Below are positions 32,021-43,011 of a DNA stretch of 64,000 nt, piece after piece (the first letter of the stretch is position 1; every line of letters begins with the position of its first letter). Both the position numbers and the translations under genes were made by a program. Under the pieces are notes generated by a model. That model saw only the letters and a list, made by a program, of their open reading frames with translations, had not been told where the DNA came from and searched no databases. The stretch comes from Nigrospora sphaerica (Eukaryota > Ascomycota > Sordariomycetes > Amphisphaeriales > Apiosporaceae), in assembly GCA_018287875.1 (NCBI GenBank), contig JAGVVL010000001.1:6200001-6264000 (forward strand), given 5' to 3'.

Positions 32021-33234
32021 ATGGCCGACCCCGAGGTCGCCACGAAAGCCCCCGAGAGTGATGCGCAGGAGAACGTCATTCCGGGCGACACCCCTGCCCA
32101 AATAGGACCTACGCTGGGCGAGCACTGCACGACGGACCGGCCGACACGTAAGTGAGAGAGGGCTGGCAACGCATTCTTTGCAGAAGGACGAGGCAAGCTC
32201 GGATGCATCTGTACAACGAGCTGGTGGTGTCTCTCTGCCAAGAATGCGCTGTCAGACTTCTCACTGGCTTTCCCAAGCTGCCCACAGCTGACAGGTGTCT
32301 CAGCGGCGGGAGAAGCTCCCAGAGGAGAGATTCTCAAGCTGGGCGACATTGACGTATGCTTCGAAGGCGCCATGCGGCAACTTGCGATATGGCGAAAGCT
32401 GACAGGAACGGTCAGGTCTATATCACGAAACCCACATCCTACCCGACGTCTCCGGCGAAGCTGCTCCTCCACCTAACAGGCGGGACGGGACTCAAGTCCC
32501 AGAACAACCAGATCCAGTCGGACAAGTTCGCAGACGAGGGCTATGTAGTCGTCATGCCCGACCTCTTCAATGGAGACCCTGCGCCGACTGCTGCGTCCAC
32601 CACGATTCCCGAAGGCGAGACGAGCGGCTCCTCCATTCTCGACACCATCAAGCTTAAGACCTTTGAGCTGACCAAGTCACTCATGATCGACCGCTGGCTT
32701 GCATACCACACGGAGGAGAAGGTCATGCCGCTGCTGGAGAAGGTGATTGAGGCGTGCAAATCCGAGTTCGCCGATGCCGTGGCCACCGGCGACGGCATCT
32801 ACGCGGTAGGCTACTGCTTTGGCGCTCGCTACGTGTTGCTATTGGCAGCAGAGCGAACATCAAGCCAGATGGGCTGGTCTGGCGCGCAGAAACCTGCAGA
32901 TGAGGAAGCCGGCGAAGGTGCCGCACCCGCCAAGAAGGGCCCATACATTAAGGCTGGCGCGCTGGCACACGCCACACTCGTCTCTCCGACCGATTTTGTC
33001 GGGCTCAAGAGCCCTCTCAGTCTGGTTTGCGTGGAGAACGACCCTATGTTCCCCGATGAGGTACGGACAAAGGGCGAGGACACGATGGCCAAGTCCAATC
33101 TGGAGCACGAGGTGCAGGTGTACCCTGGCGTGCCGCATGGGTTTGCCGTGTTCGGCGACTACGAAGAGGCACACATCAAGGAGGCGCAAGCCACAGCTTT
33201 TGAGCACATGCTGAAGTGGATTAAGGAGCATTAA
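32021..33234 (+). CDS. Dienelactone hydrolase family protein (AIM2-like)
   Basis: Alpha/beta hydrolase with a cysteine nucleophile. Exons: 32021-32147, 32295-32353 and 32416-33234, giving 334 residues. The second intron is 62 bp (GTATGC ... GGTCAG) and joins LKLGDID to VYITKP. Catalytic triad: Cys186 in GYCFGARY, Asp261 in VCVENDPMFPDE and His293 in VPHGFAVFGD. The TGGTGLKSQNNQ loop and VVVMPDLFNGDPAP are standard for the fungal branch. An insert with Ala/Glu/Gly residues at about 215-235 lengthens it slightly. Substrate unknown; bacterial relatives open dienelactones in aromatic degradation, and yeast Aim2 is uncharacterised. It faces a quinone oxidoreductase gene tail to tail. Confidence 0.92.
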
Positions 33235-33484
33235 GACACCCGGGCTCGGAACAAGCCTGTTTTGTTATCGTCTAGGCTCTGATTGTATTACTTTTGACCC
33301 GCAGGCGAGTACGAAATGGTGTCGGTTCGACGGCATTTGCTAGGAACTGTTGCTCAGGTGACTCCACTGTGTTCGCAACCGCAATTTGGCCATGGATGCA
33401 CGCAACGTGAGTGGTGCAGGTATAAACCCAAGCAGCTTTGCGGACAACAAGTCTTTGGGTTCGCCCAGCGTAGCGGAAACGGCG

Positions 33485-34728
33485 CTACGAAATCGTGCAG
33501 ATAATCTTTCCGGTGATCTCGTTGCTCTCCATCAGCTCGTGCGCCTTGATGATCTCTTCCCAGGGCAAGACCGTGTCGATTTTGACCTTCAGCGCGCCCG
33601 TCTCGAAGTGCGGGATGTACTCGGCCAGCTTGTCGCGCAGTTTGCCCTGGTACTCGGGATCTCGGCTCCGCAGGGTGCTACCCTCAATACGGATGCGCTT
33701 GAACAGCAGGGGGCCGATATTGACGCCGTTGAGCTCGGCGCCGCCCATGAGGGCCAGACAGACCCAGTGACAGTCGCGGGCGGCAACGTTCAGGTTCTTC
33801 TGGAAGTAGCTGGCGCCGATGAAGTCGACGATGAGATCGACGCCCTTGCCACCCGTGGCCTCGAGGATCTCCTTGTCCCACTCGCTGGTCTTGTAGTTGA
33901 GGGCCTTGGTGGCGCCCAGTTCGTCCTCGATGAAGCGGCACTTCTCGTCGGAGCCCGCCGTGGCGTAGACGGCGCTCGCTCCGCTATCCTGGCTGAGCTG
34001 TATGCCGGCGATGGAGACGCCGCTCGCGCCGGCGTGCCAGAGTACGCTTTTGCCCTTGGCGAACTCGCCCACGAGGTGGAGCGCCTGCGTGGCCGTGATC
34101 CCTAACCCCCCCGTCCGGCGTCAGTATGTCCCTACCTAGTCTTGGGGGGCACGTTTCGGAGTCCCGTCTGGCCAGGACGATGGTAACAAAGAGTACGAGG
34201 GGTAGAATGGGGGCCATTCCTTGCGGGAAAGGGGCCATAACAAACGCTCGAGGTTGCTTACAGGTCTCGGGAATGCCGGCCGCCTGCTCCCAGGACAGGA
34301 AGTCGGGCTTGTGCAACAGCATCTTGGACGATACGGCAATGTACTCGGCGTAGGCGCCGCCGTAGGCGAGGCCGAAGACGGCGTCGCCCACCTTGAAGTC
34401 GCCGTGCGAGCCGGCGCCGAGGGATTCGATGGTGCCCGAGAACTCGACGCCGAGCGTCTTGGGCGCCTGCGGCGGGAGCGGGTACTTGCCCTCGCGCTGG
34501 ATCAGGTCCATGCGGTTGAGCCCGAACGCTTTGACCTTGACCAGCGCGTCGCCCTCCTGGGGCGCCGGGACCGGCGTGGCCTCGTTGATGAAGAGGGCCG
34601 AGGCCGGGCCGGTGCCGTTCTTGATGTCTGCCGCGTGACGTGAGTTGGGGGTCGGGCGGCGGAGGGTGAACAGGTGGTGGCCCAGGGCTGGCTGTCTACA
34701 TACCCACAGCTTTCATTGTCGGAGCCAT
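33485..34728 (-). CDS. Zinc-independent NAD(P)H quinone oxidoreductase (MDR family, PIG3-like)
   Basis: Medium-chain reductase, 335 residues. Exons: 34728-34704, 34627-34262 and 34101-33485. The first exon is tiny (MAPTMKAV plus one base); a GTATGT donor and a GGCAG acceptor join it to DIKNGTGPASALF. The second intron restores IPETWITATQAL. The GroES-like part has NRMDLIQREGKYPLPP and LGVEFSGTIESLG. The Rossmann part has a SVLWHAGASGVSIAGIQLSQ nucleotide-binding stretch and VDLIVDFIGASYFQKNL. No zinc-ligand cysteines are seen, consistent with the quinone reductase class. PIG3/TP53I3-type proteins reduce ortho-quinones with NADPH. The start could also be the second ATG (MKAV). Confidence 0.92.
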
Positions 34729-37700
34729 CTTGCGGGATTTTACGGTTGCATACGCCAAGGGAAACAATTCGCTACACGGTGGAAGGGCAATGAGGCAGAG
34801 AGATAAATCGTGTCTCACGACAGCGAGGGTCGCAATTCCAGCCGGGCCATTGGGAAAGCCGGCGGCCGATCGCACGATGGTGCTTATTAACGCATTTGCA
34901 TTCCCACGTCACCATTATCGATCATGAGCACCGGTTCCAATTGACCAGCCGGTCCGTCGAGAGCGGGGTCTGCCGCATTCGTGGTTCCACGAGCGCTAGG
35001 CAAGTGGCCGAGATGCCGAAACTGGCCGGCCGCTCGCGCTGCCCGGTGGGGGCCATCAAGGGCTTAAACTGCAGTTGTGCGTCCGGCTGCTACCCGGCCA
35101 GTGCCGTCTCGGTTGTATGGGCGCCCCCAGGCCGGCTGCGGAAGACGGCATGTCGTGGGCAACGCGGCATCCGGCGACGGGGGTCGCGTGGGTGTCGCGT
35201 GTGCTGTGCACCTCCGAATGTACCTGTATCACAAGGCTCGGGGATGCTGCGGGCATGATGAGCCCGCAAGGCTCCCTTGTGTTCTGGCATAGTCCGCGAC
35301 CGCGCTCAAAGCCACGTGAAGCTACTTGCGACGTGATTCTAGGGTACGATATCACCGAGAACCGGTCACAGCAAGATGAGATAATCTTCTTCAGATGAGC
35401 ATGATATGGCTGTGGCCAGGGCGCTCAACCCATGGGGGTTGGTCACTCGCGTGGCGAGACAACACCCCCACTGTCTCTTTGTCAAAGCCCCATGTTCAAA
35501 CCTGGAAGCCGGAGCATGAGAGGGGAGGCGAAATCGAGCAATTAGTCCTGCAATGCCCGTCACATCAGGAACGAAGAGAAGCGTTTGCTACGGTTAGGTT
35601 CGACCTGAAGGGGGGAAATGTCCGGACGGGGGAGGCGGAAAAATGAATGCGGCGAGAAACAGCGATGCAACGTTCACTGTAGGGTGGCGAAAGGAACATG
35701 AAGGATACGTCCAAAAAGGACATGAAGAATACGTCGATCGCTCCAGGTGGTTGTTTCTGTGTAAGACACTTGCGTCCCTTACTCAGCGACGGCGTTGGTG
35801 TTTTTAGCCGTGTGAGGGCGGGTCATGATGATGATGGTGAATCCAGGTGTCGGGGACAAAAACGCGGCGGCACGACCATCTTTTCTCAGCGTTGCAGCAA
35901 CCAGACCGACGTAAGAGTGGAAGGGACTAACACTCTACGGGAAAGACCTCCGACACCAGGAGTCGGGCACTCATAAAAACGCGCGTCCAGGCAGATAAGA
36001 GCAAGCGTGCGATTTCGGCACTGGTTGCGGTTGGAGGCAGTGGTCTTTTGCCCAGCTGAAGTGGTGGAAATTAAATTACAGCGCTGCAGCCGATGCTCCA
36101 CCAGGGGCTCACTGGTCCAGACCTAGAGGTGCTGCTAGCGAGAGCCGCGGAAATCCCCATTCGGCCCAGGATGATCCGCTTCGAGGGCCCGGGACGACGA
36201 TGGCTCGAAGTCGCTGTACTGTTCACTGGTCGCTCATCACCTGGTTGCCAGGCCGGCCCATGGGTGCCGCCTACGGGTCGCTGTCTAGTACACGTACGTA
36301 TACTATGACGGGACGGCTGCAAGGGACGGGAACGACGGCCTACTTTGACGGCTTCTTGTTCCACGGGTGACTCCCACCAGCTCGCCCATCTGATCTGGCT
36401 GTACACTCTACCTACACGGAGGGAAGGAAGTGGCGCACGGCTCCGCTAAGCAGGCTCGCGGAAGACCGATCGTTGATCAGGAATTCGAGAAGGCGCCCGC
36501 CGATCGCGCGCCTGGTAAGCGGAGCTCATGGGGAAGCCGTTGTGCGACAGACGCCCTACTGAACGTGTGTATGAGCTTTCGACGGGCTGTTTGGGACCAC
36601 CCAGTTCTGATCTATCTGCCAATACGTGGATTGCACGGGCTTAAGGTATCGTACCCTGGTATGTGAAGTACCCGTCTGCTGTCAGCCATCCAGGTCGCCA
36701 CGCCCAATTTGGACGAGGGTTGAATACGAGCCAAGCATGAAACTCCCAAGACATCGTGCCGGAGCTCGGAGACCGGCCCGGAGGCTTGCACGTCGTTTCT
36801 TGGCAGCTCCCGCAGCACCGCCACGGGCTACATGCACATGGCCAGTGCCGAATACCTCGTATGAGCACCTCTCGACATTCATAGACGGGCAGCAAGGTAA
36901 AGGGAAACACTGGCAAACGGCAGCGGCCCCGTTCTCAGTCCTACGCGCCATCCAACGACGCGGAGAACTGAGGCCCGCCAATGCCGCAATGGAGCCCTGG
37001 GTAATTTCGCCAGCAGCGTTCCCGGCAGTCTAGACCAGCTCCGTCTCCACGCACTGGTTCGCATCGTACAATGGGAAAATCGCCCAGCGCCATTCTCGGC
37101 CATGGAAGCGGGCTAGCGGAGGGTCCACCCGATGTTCTTTCGGTCACATATGTCTTCCAAGGCAATGTGATAGCAGCGGCCGTTGTGCGCGGGCGCGGGC
37201 GCGGGCGCGTATTACTCGATGCCCGTAGGGGGGGGCCTGGCGAGCCCGAAGCCTGATTGCTGGGAACGCCGCCATTGGCAGTCATTGGTCGCCCAGTCTA
37301 TGTGTGACAAGGCTCGGACGAGCTTGGGCAGCCCGTGCTCAGGGCGGCGTTCCCCTCACTTCCAGCTCCCCAAATAGCAAAAGGAGGGTGGCAGGGTGGA
37401 TAGTCCCTGTTGGCTCATCCCCGCGCTGGCCCAATGAGGGTGCCCGTCGACCCCTCAGCCCCTGCGTCAGGAATCCTCACTTTTCCCGCCGCTCTGCGCC
37501 GTCCGCCTTCTCATTGGCAGGCAAAATAGTCGGCCGGACGGCCGGCCGGCACAGGTGTATTCTTTTTTTCTTCCAGTCGTTGCACCTCAGCTGTCACTGC
37601 CCCTGCAGCCGCCCTTGTTCCTGCATCGTTCCTGCATTAGAGTTCAGAGGGCATGAGCGCACCGGACGAGGCCCCCAACGGCGATGGCCCCCGGAAAAGC

Positions 37701-38676
37701 AAGTCGGCTCCCCAGTCCGGCTCCCCTCTTCCTCCCCATAGGTGTTTGCCTTTTTACCTATCCCGTCGTGGGCTGCGAGTGCTGCGAGGGCTGATCTGTA
37801 GGTATTGCCTCAGTATGCCCTTTCCCCGGATGGCAGCATCCACTGATTGGTCCGGGTGCCCGCCCGGGGAGGGATGCCTACCTCTTACCTACGTAGCTGG
37901 AGGTCGTCCCGCCTCGCAGTCAAAGAAGGGGTCCCTATAATGAAGGCCATGGTGGGATCAGCCGAGACATGAACATCTGTGCCGCCCTCCTCGCCTCGCA
38001 CGGCGACAAGCTTCCATCGCGCGTGCTCCCTCAGCCCATGGGACGGCGCCTGGAGACGGTCGGTCACCTGTCAGCGTCGCACGACCCTTCCGACCGCTTA
38101 TGCACATCGCATTGCTGGACGGGACGAACTATTGGGGTGACTGACCGACAAGAGCGTGGAGCGGGCTCGCCAGCGGTGCTGCAATTTCCCAGGCCCCTGT
38201 CGAGACCGATGCTGACAAGGACCGGGCCTGGTGGCAACGCATGCTGGCCTTGGCCTGGCCGGCCGTGTGTTCCCTGCAGAAGCTGATGGGTGCCGGGCGG
38301 CGGGCCACACCCCATCTTCCTCTATCTCGACGAGGACCAGCGCCCTGTCTCGAGCCATCACGTCGGATCCCCGTCAGATCAGAACCCGAGGCGAGCCAGG
38401 AACCGCCTTGTACCAGGGCCGGCCATCTTGCGTGCTGCAGTACGAGATGCGCATGGGGTGGAAATGGGCCAGCGAGGACCTAGTAGCAGCCCGTCCGGGG
38501 GGGGGCGCTGTTCATGGCTTTCCCGATGCGGTGTCAATCTTACCCACTCAGCCTTTTCCCCTTTCAACGTCGGCCTCTCATTCGCCGCCCGTCTCTGGTC
38601 GGGTGCCCAGAGACCGGGCGCTCTCCACCCTGTCACCCCACCCCCCTATTGCCCACAGATAGGTGGATAGGAAGTG

Positions 38677-38703
38677 GAGAGAGAGAGAGAGAGAGAGAGA
38701 GAG
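38677..38703. repeat. (GA)n microsatellite
   Basis: About 13 GA units, followed by further purine-rich GAGGGAGA sequence to about 38735. Located 400 bases upstream of the GPI-protein start; could act as a GAGA-like promoter element, but that is inference. Confidence 0.9.
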
Positions 38704-38924
38704 CAAAGAGAGGGAGAGGGAGAGACAGAGGAGGAGAGCTGGAGAGTCAGGCCAGGCCATGCCAGCCACCCACCAGTCGCCGTGCGATGGCGACCCTCCC
38801 CCTGTGATTCGACTGCAAAGCGAAATAAGCAGTGAAAAAAAAGAACGAGCTCGTATTGCGGGTCCGCTCGACGACGGGACGGGGCATGGGATGCTGGGAC
38901 ACGATCCAAAGCGACCCGACTCTG

Positions 38925-38932
38925 TATATAAG
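38925..38932 (+). promoter_or_regulatory. TATA box of the GPI-anchored protein gene
   Basis: TATATAAG, 187 bases upstream of ATG 39119, followed by a CT-rich leader (CCCTTCTCTTCTTTTCC) as seen at strong fungal promoters. Confidence 0.7.
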
Positions 38933-39118
38933 ACTGATCTCTCCGAACCGTCAATCCCTTCTCTTCTTTTCCTCCTCACCCACACGCTCTCTAGCAAACG
39001 GCAACCCTGACTCTTCAGTCACATTCATTCGTTCTCTTAATTTGCTATACCTAATAATCCCCACGACAATCACTACCGCTCTCCCCGAGTAACCTAATAC
39101 CCCGACACAACCGTCAAA

Positions 39119-39895
39119 ATGAAGTACACTATCGCCATCGCTGCCCTTGCCGCCGGTGCCTCGGCTGCCGTCCAGGGATCGTACCCCGTCGACTACCCCG
39201 TTGAGAGCGTCCCCGCTACCAGCTCGGCCGTCACCTCCTCGGCCCCGGCTCCCAGCTACCCGGCCAAGTCCGCCACCGAGTCGGCCTCCACCTACCCGGC
39301 CAAGTCCTCGACCGAATCCGCTCCCGTCCCCACCTACCCGGCTGGTGAGAAGAGCTCCTCGGCCTCGGCCCCGGTCTCGTCCTCGGCTTCGGTCCCGGCC
39401 ACCTACCCCGCCGGCAAGCCCTCCAGCTCGGTTGTCATCTCCAGCTACACCACCGAGGTTGTCAAGAGCCTGACGACCTTCTGCCCGGAGCCCACCACCA
39501 TCACCCACGGCACCAAGACCTACACCGTCACCGAGCCCACCACCCTGACCATCTCGGACTGCCCCTGCACCGTCAGCAAGCCCGTCTACGTCACCTCGAC
39601 CGTCGTCTGCTCCACCTGCAGCACCGCCGTGCCCCCTTCCCCGGCCACCTACCCCAACTCCACTGCCCCGGCCAACACCCCCTCGACCATCACCACGGTC
39701 CTCCCCACTGGCGGCTACGTAAGTTGAAACCCTTCGGTCTGGAGACACTTGAGAGAGAATCCCGCTCGCTAACACGCTTGACAGCCCACCAAGGCCACCG
39801 GCACCGCCAGCACTCCCATCCCCACCGCTGGTGCCGCCAAGGTTGCCGGCTTCTCCGGTGCCTTCCTGGCCGCCGCCGCCGCTCTCCTGATCTAA
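39119..39895 (+). CDS. GPI-anchored cell-wall protein, CCG-6-like
   Basis: Secreted wall protein, 236 residues. Exons: 39119-39718 and 39785-39895; the 66-bp intron starts GTAAGT and ends TTGACAG, phase 0. Signal peptide at residues 1-17 ([15 protein letters not shown]). A Ser/Thr/Pro-rich region with repeated YPAK/YPAGE-K units covers about 20-105. A conserved core follows ([39 protein letters not shown] and VVCSTC), with cysteine pattern typical of Neurospora clock-controlled gene 6 products. The end ([15 protein letters not shown]) is a GPI-attachment hydrophobic tail supplied by the second exon. Codon use is strongly C-ending, suggesting high expression, in line with its TATA box. Confidence 0.9.
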
Positions 39896-42800
39896 GTCGA
39901 CCAGGTTTTCGCAATTACGTCCGGCCACGATTTTCTACGTCAATAATACCTAATTCGTGGGATATACCCTTTACGACGGCGAAACTTTGGGGTTCTTGGA
40001 GCAGGATGGGACAGGGTGGATAGACTTGGCGCCAAGTTTTTATTCTTCGGCAGCAACGGTATTCTTGCATCTCGACAGAGCGCTGCAAGGGTTTCTGATT
40101 CTTGTATCTTCGTGTCTCGGTGTTCGGGCAACATACCAATCTCGTCATGGAGGATTCCACCATGTGTGTGCGGTCTCAGGACGCCCGGAATGGGCAGGCG
40201 AGGGCGTCGGGCTTCTTTCTACGGCTTCCAAGCTACGATTAACGGTCGTCGACAGGAGGGGAGGCCCGACGTCCTCTGAACAATTCAATCCATTCCCGTC
40301 CTATAATTCTCTCCGCTCGCGGCCGCTTGCCCAGGCCCTTTTCACTTGCCGCTTGTGTTCTGCCTACTTTCCCCTTTGTCCACCTTCGTACCAACATTCC
40401 TCCCGAGTGTATAGTTTTTTCGGAGGCAGGACCCATTATTTCGCTGGATGTTTTATTGGCCTTTGTCAAGTTGCTACCCCTCAATGTCGATGGGGCCCAT
40501 GTCATATAGCACTCAAAGCAAAGTCGACATTGCTGATGGCCAAGTTTTGGTCCGGCAATCTTTTTCCACACTCCCCGCGTCTTCCCTGCGTGCTCGAACC
40601 CGTAGCCGTGGCTGGCTTCTCTACATCTGGACCGATCCATTCCGTCGACACGCGCCATGTGAGCATGGGACGGGCAGAACACAAAAACCGGTGCTTGCGT
40701 GGCTCAAGCTTAGACGATTCCAAACCTACCGGCTTACCGGGTCACAACATGGCCGGGCTGAGTTTGTCTTTCCCTGTGCGTCGGGCGGTGCTGCACCGCA
40801 CCATCTGGCCTGTGTTGTCGGCCACGTTCATCCTAGCGCCCAAACCCTCCTTTCATGCGGTACCGCCCTCCTCGGCTGATATTGCTTGATTACACCGAGG
40901 GTGGGGTTCGTTTCTTTTTTCTGTTTCTATTTCCGGCTCGGTCGCCCGGGCGCGCCCGGAATGTGTCTCTGGCGCCCTCGTCAGGGCAGCGGAAATCGCC
41001 GGCTCCGAGAGACGAGGTGAAACAAAAAGAAACCGCACTCTTAATGTGCGGGTTGGAGCAGCGTACCCCATGTCTCGCGGCTGGTTCTGTGACTTTCCCC
41101 CACACCTCTCTGTTCTCGGGAACCGGCGTCAACTTTGCCACGGACGGGATGGTCCAGGTGGCACCCGGGGTGACAACCCATCTCGCGGGTTTTGTCGGTT
41201 GCGCAAGAAGAAAAATACCCCGGCAGGACCAAGCGACAGAAGTCCGTCCCCCGCGCGCCCCAGGACTGAGAAGTCGCGGGGCCGAGTCCCGCAAAGCGCA
41301 GGGCCTCAACGTCGGAACAGCACCCCCCCCCCTCGTACGCGCAAGCCGTAATTCCACGCCCGCGGCCTGTAACTTGGGCCGCGCGCGGGTCGGCCAACCT
41401 CTCCAATCGGCCGGCTGACAGTACGAAGTGATAATGACGAAGGGCCGAAAGTGATTTGGGGTACCTACAGTATTCACGGATGGCCCAGACGGCACTACTG
41501 CAGGTACGTCTCGACAGGCTGAACGCCGGCACTGGTGGGCAACAAGCGACTCGCGCTTATTATCATTCACCCCCATCGTCTCCACGCTTCGCAAAATGAA
41601 GAGAGGCTTAGCGAGAACTATCGTCGCCCGGCAGAGATAGAGGGTGAGACGGGGGTCGCAAGACCGAATGCTTCGACCTCGATGTCCTGTATGCACGCAA
41701 GGTTGCGGACGGCCCTCGTGCATGCTGCACAGCTTGCAGGATGCAGAGCCATTGGGACTGACTGCCGCGGACCGCGGGAGCATCATCTCATCTCTTTTTA
41801 CCGCGGTTATTGTTGGGGGGAAACTTTCGTATGGCAGCAGGCACTCGCCCTACAACAACCTACATATCTATCCTCTGTCCCTAGATGGGAACTTCACCGC
41901 GTCGCAGGAAAACTGGTGTTGGAATGCGATGGATGCCTTCTCGGTGTCAGGAGCTAATGAGGTATCTAGGACCCATCTTTTGCGCCCCTAGCAACGAGCA
42001 AACGCGGGCGCTCATTGCGGTGTATTTGGATGACGACGCCCTGGCACAACTAGTGAGCTTCAGTATTCGGGTTAGAATTTCGTGAGGAGGATCGAGCATC
42101 AATTCGGACATGCAACTAACCGAGGGGATTCCCGAAGTCTCTGCTGGCTGGTGTAAATACCATCTTGCCGCGGTTCGGTCTGGGATGACAAAGCGCCAAC
42201 ACATTCCGCGAGATCCGGTCGGCTGGCTACAGCAGCCATGCTTACCACAAGGGCCCCGGTACGTCCGGCAGGCTCACCTCAACCCTCTATCATTTCATAG
42301 AGCAAGTGCCCGCGCTCACTCGTAGCTGATCACGTACAAAGGTCCTCGGCACAGGGTCTGCGGCCTGCCTCCGCTAGAAGGGAGATAGCTGAAGGCTGAT
42401 CGATACTCGTGAACGAGTATGCACGGCGAATGACGTAATGTGGGAGGAGACAACAACTTGGCCGAGAGTTGGTTGCTTCCACATAATACCCGATGGGCCT
42501 CCCACTTCAGACGGTGCCCATCACGTCGGGCTGGCAGTTGTAGTTGCCGGGCTGTTTCTTCAAGCACATCCATGTCGGCCTACCCTGTATCCTATTCCCC
42601 TCAATCTCGCCATCATGAATAGCAGCACGATAAGCGGCATGCTGCGCAAGCTGGGCGGCGAAACCTTGTTGCGAAGATTTATGAAAGAGGACATCGAATC
42701 CGTCGGAGGTGAGTTTTTCGCCACCCGAGCCGTTCATCCCTCAACAACCCGTCGCGGGGGCGCCTTGGACAGGCGGGCTGGGCTGGGCTGGGCGACCAAG

Positions 42801-43011
42801 TGCACGCCTGGTTGCATACCATACCTGCCCGCCTCAGTAGATGCATTGCATCATCGCTAGGCAGCGTCATCCAAACCTACCCGTCGCATCCGTTCCTCCC
42901 ATCCGCCTTTATACTGGCTGTCCACCGACCCCATCCCTCCAAAGTCCCCTTTCATCACCCCGAAGCATATCTATTCTCATTACGAGTGGTTTCCATCTCC
43001 TCCCCACCAAA
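39896..43011. other. Gene-poor region
   Basis: About 3.1 kb. No gene supported. At 41750-41840 one plus frame reads LGLTAADRGSIISSLFTAVIVGG, faintly like an MFS sugar-porter helix; it has no context and may be chance. The segment 42615-42709 reads as an open MNSSTISGMLRKLGG ... exon with a GGTGAG donor but no partner found. Confidence 0.5.

Larger units (their letters stand above)
34729..39118. other. Long gene-poor region
   Basis: About 4.4 kb without a gene I can support. Open frames here are short and lack domain motifs. A weak candidate around 37654-38460 (several frames open, including one with DKDRAWWQRMLALAWP at about 38212-38259) could be a degraded or multi-exon gene, but I could not chain it. 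The last 450 bases hold a GA microsatellite, a TATA box and a CT-rich leader for the GPI-protein gene. Confidence 0.55.
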
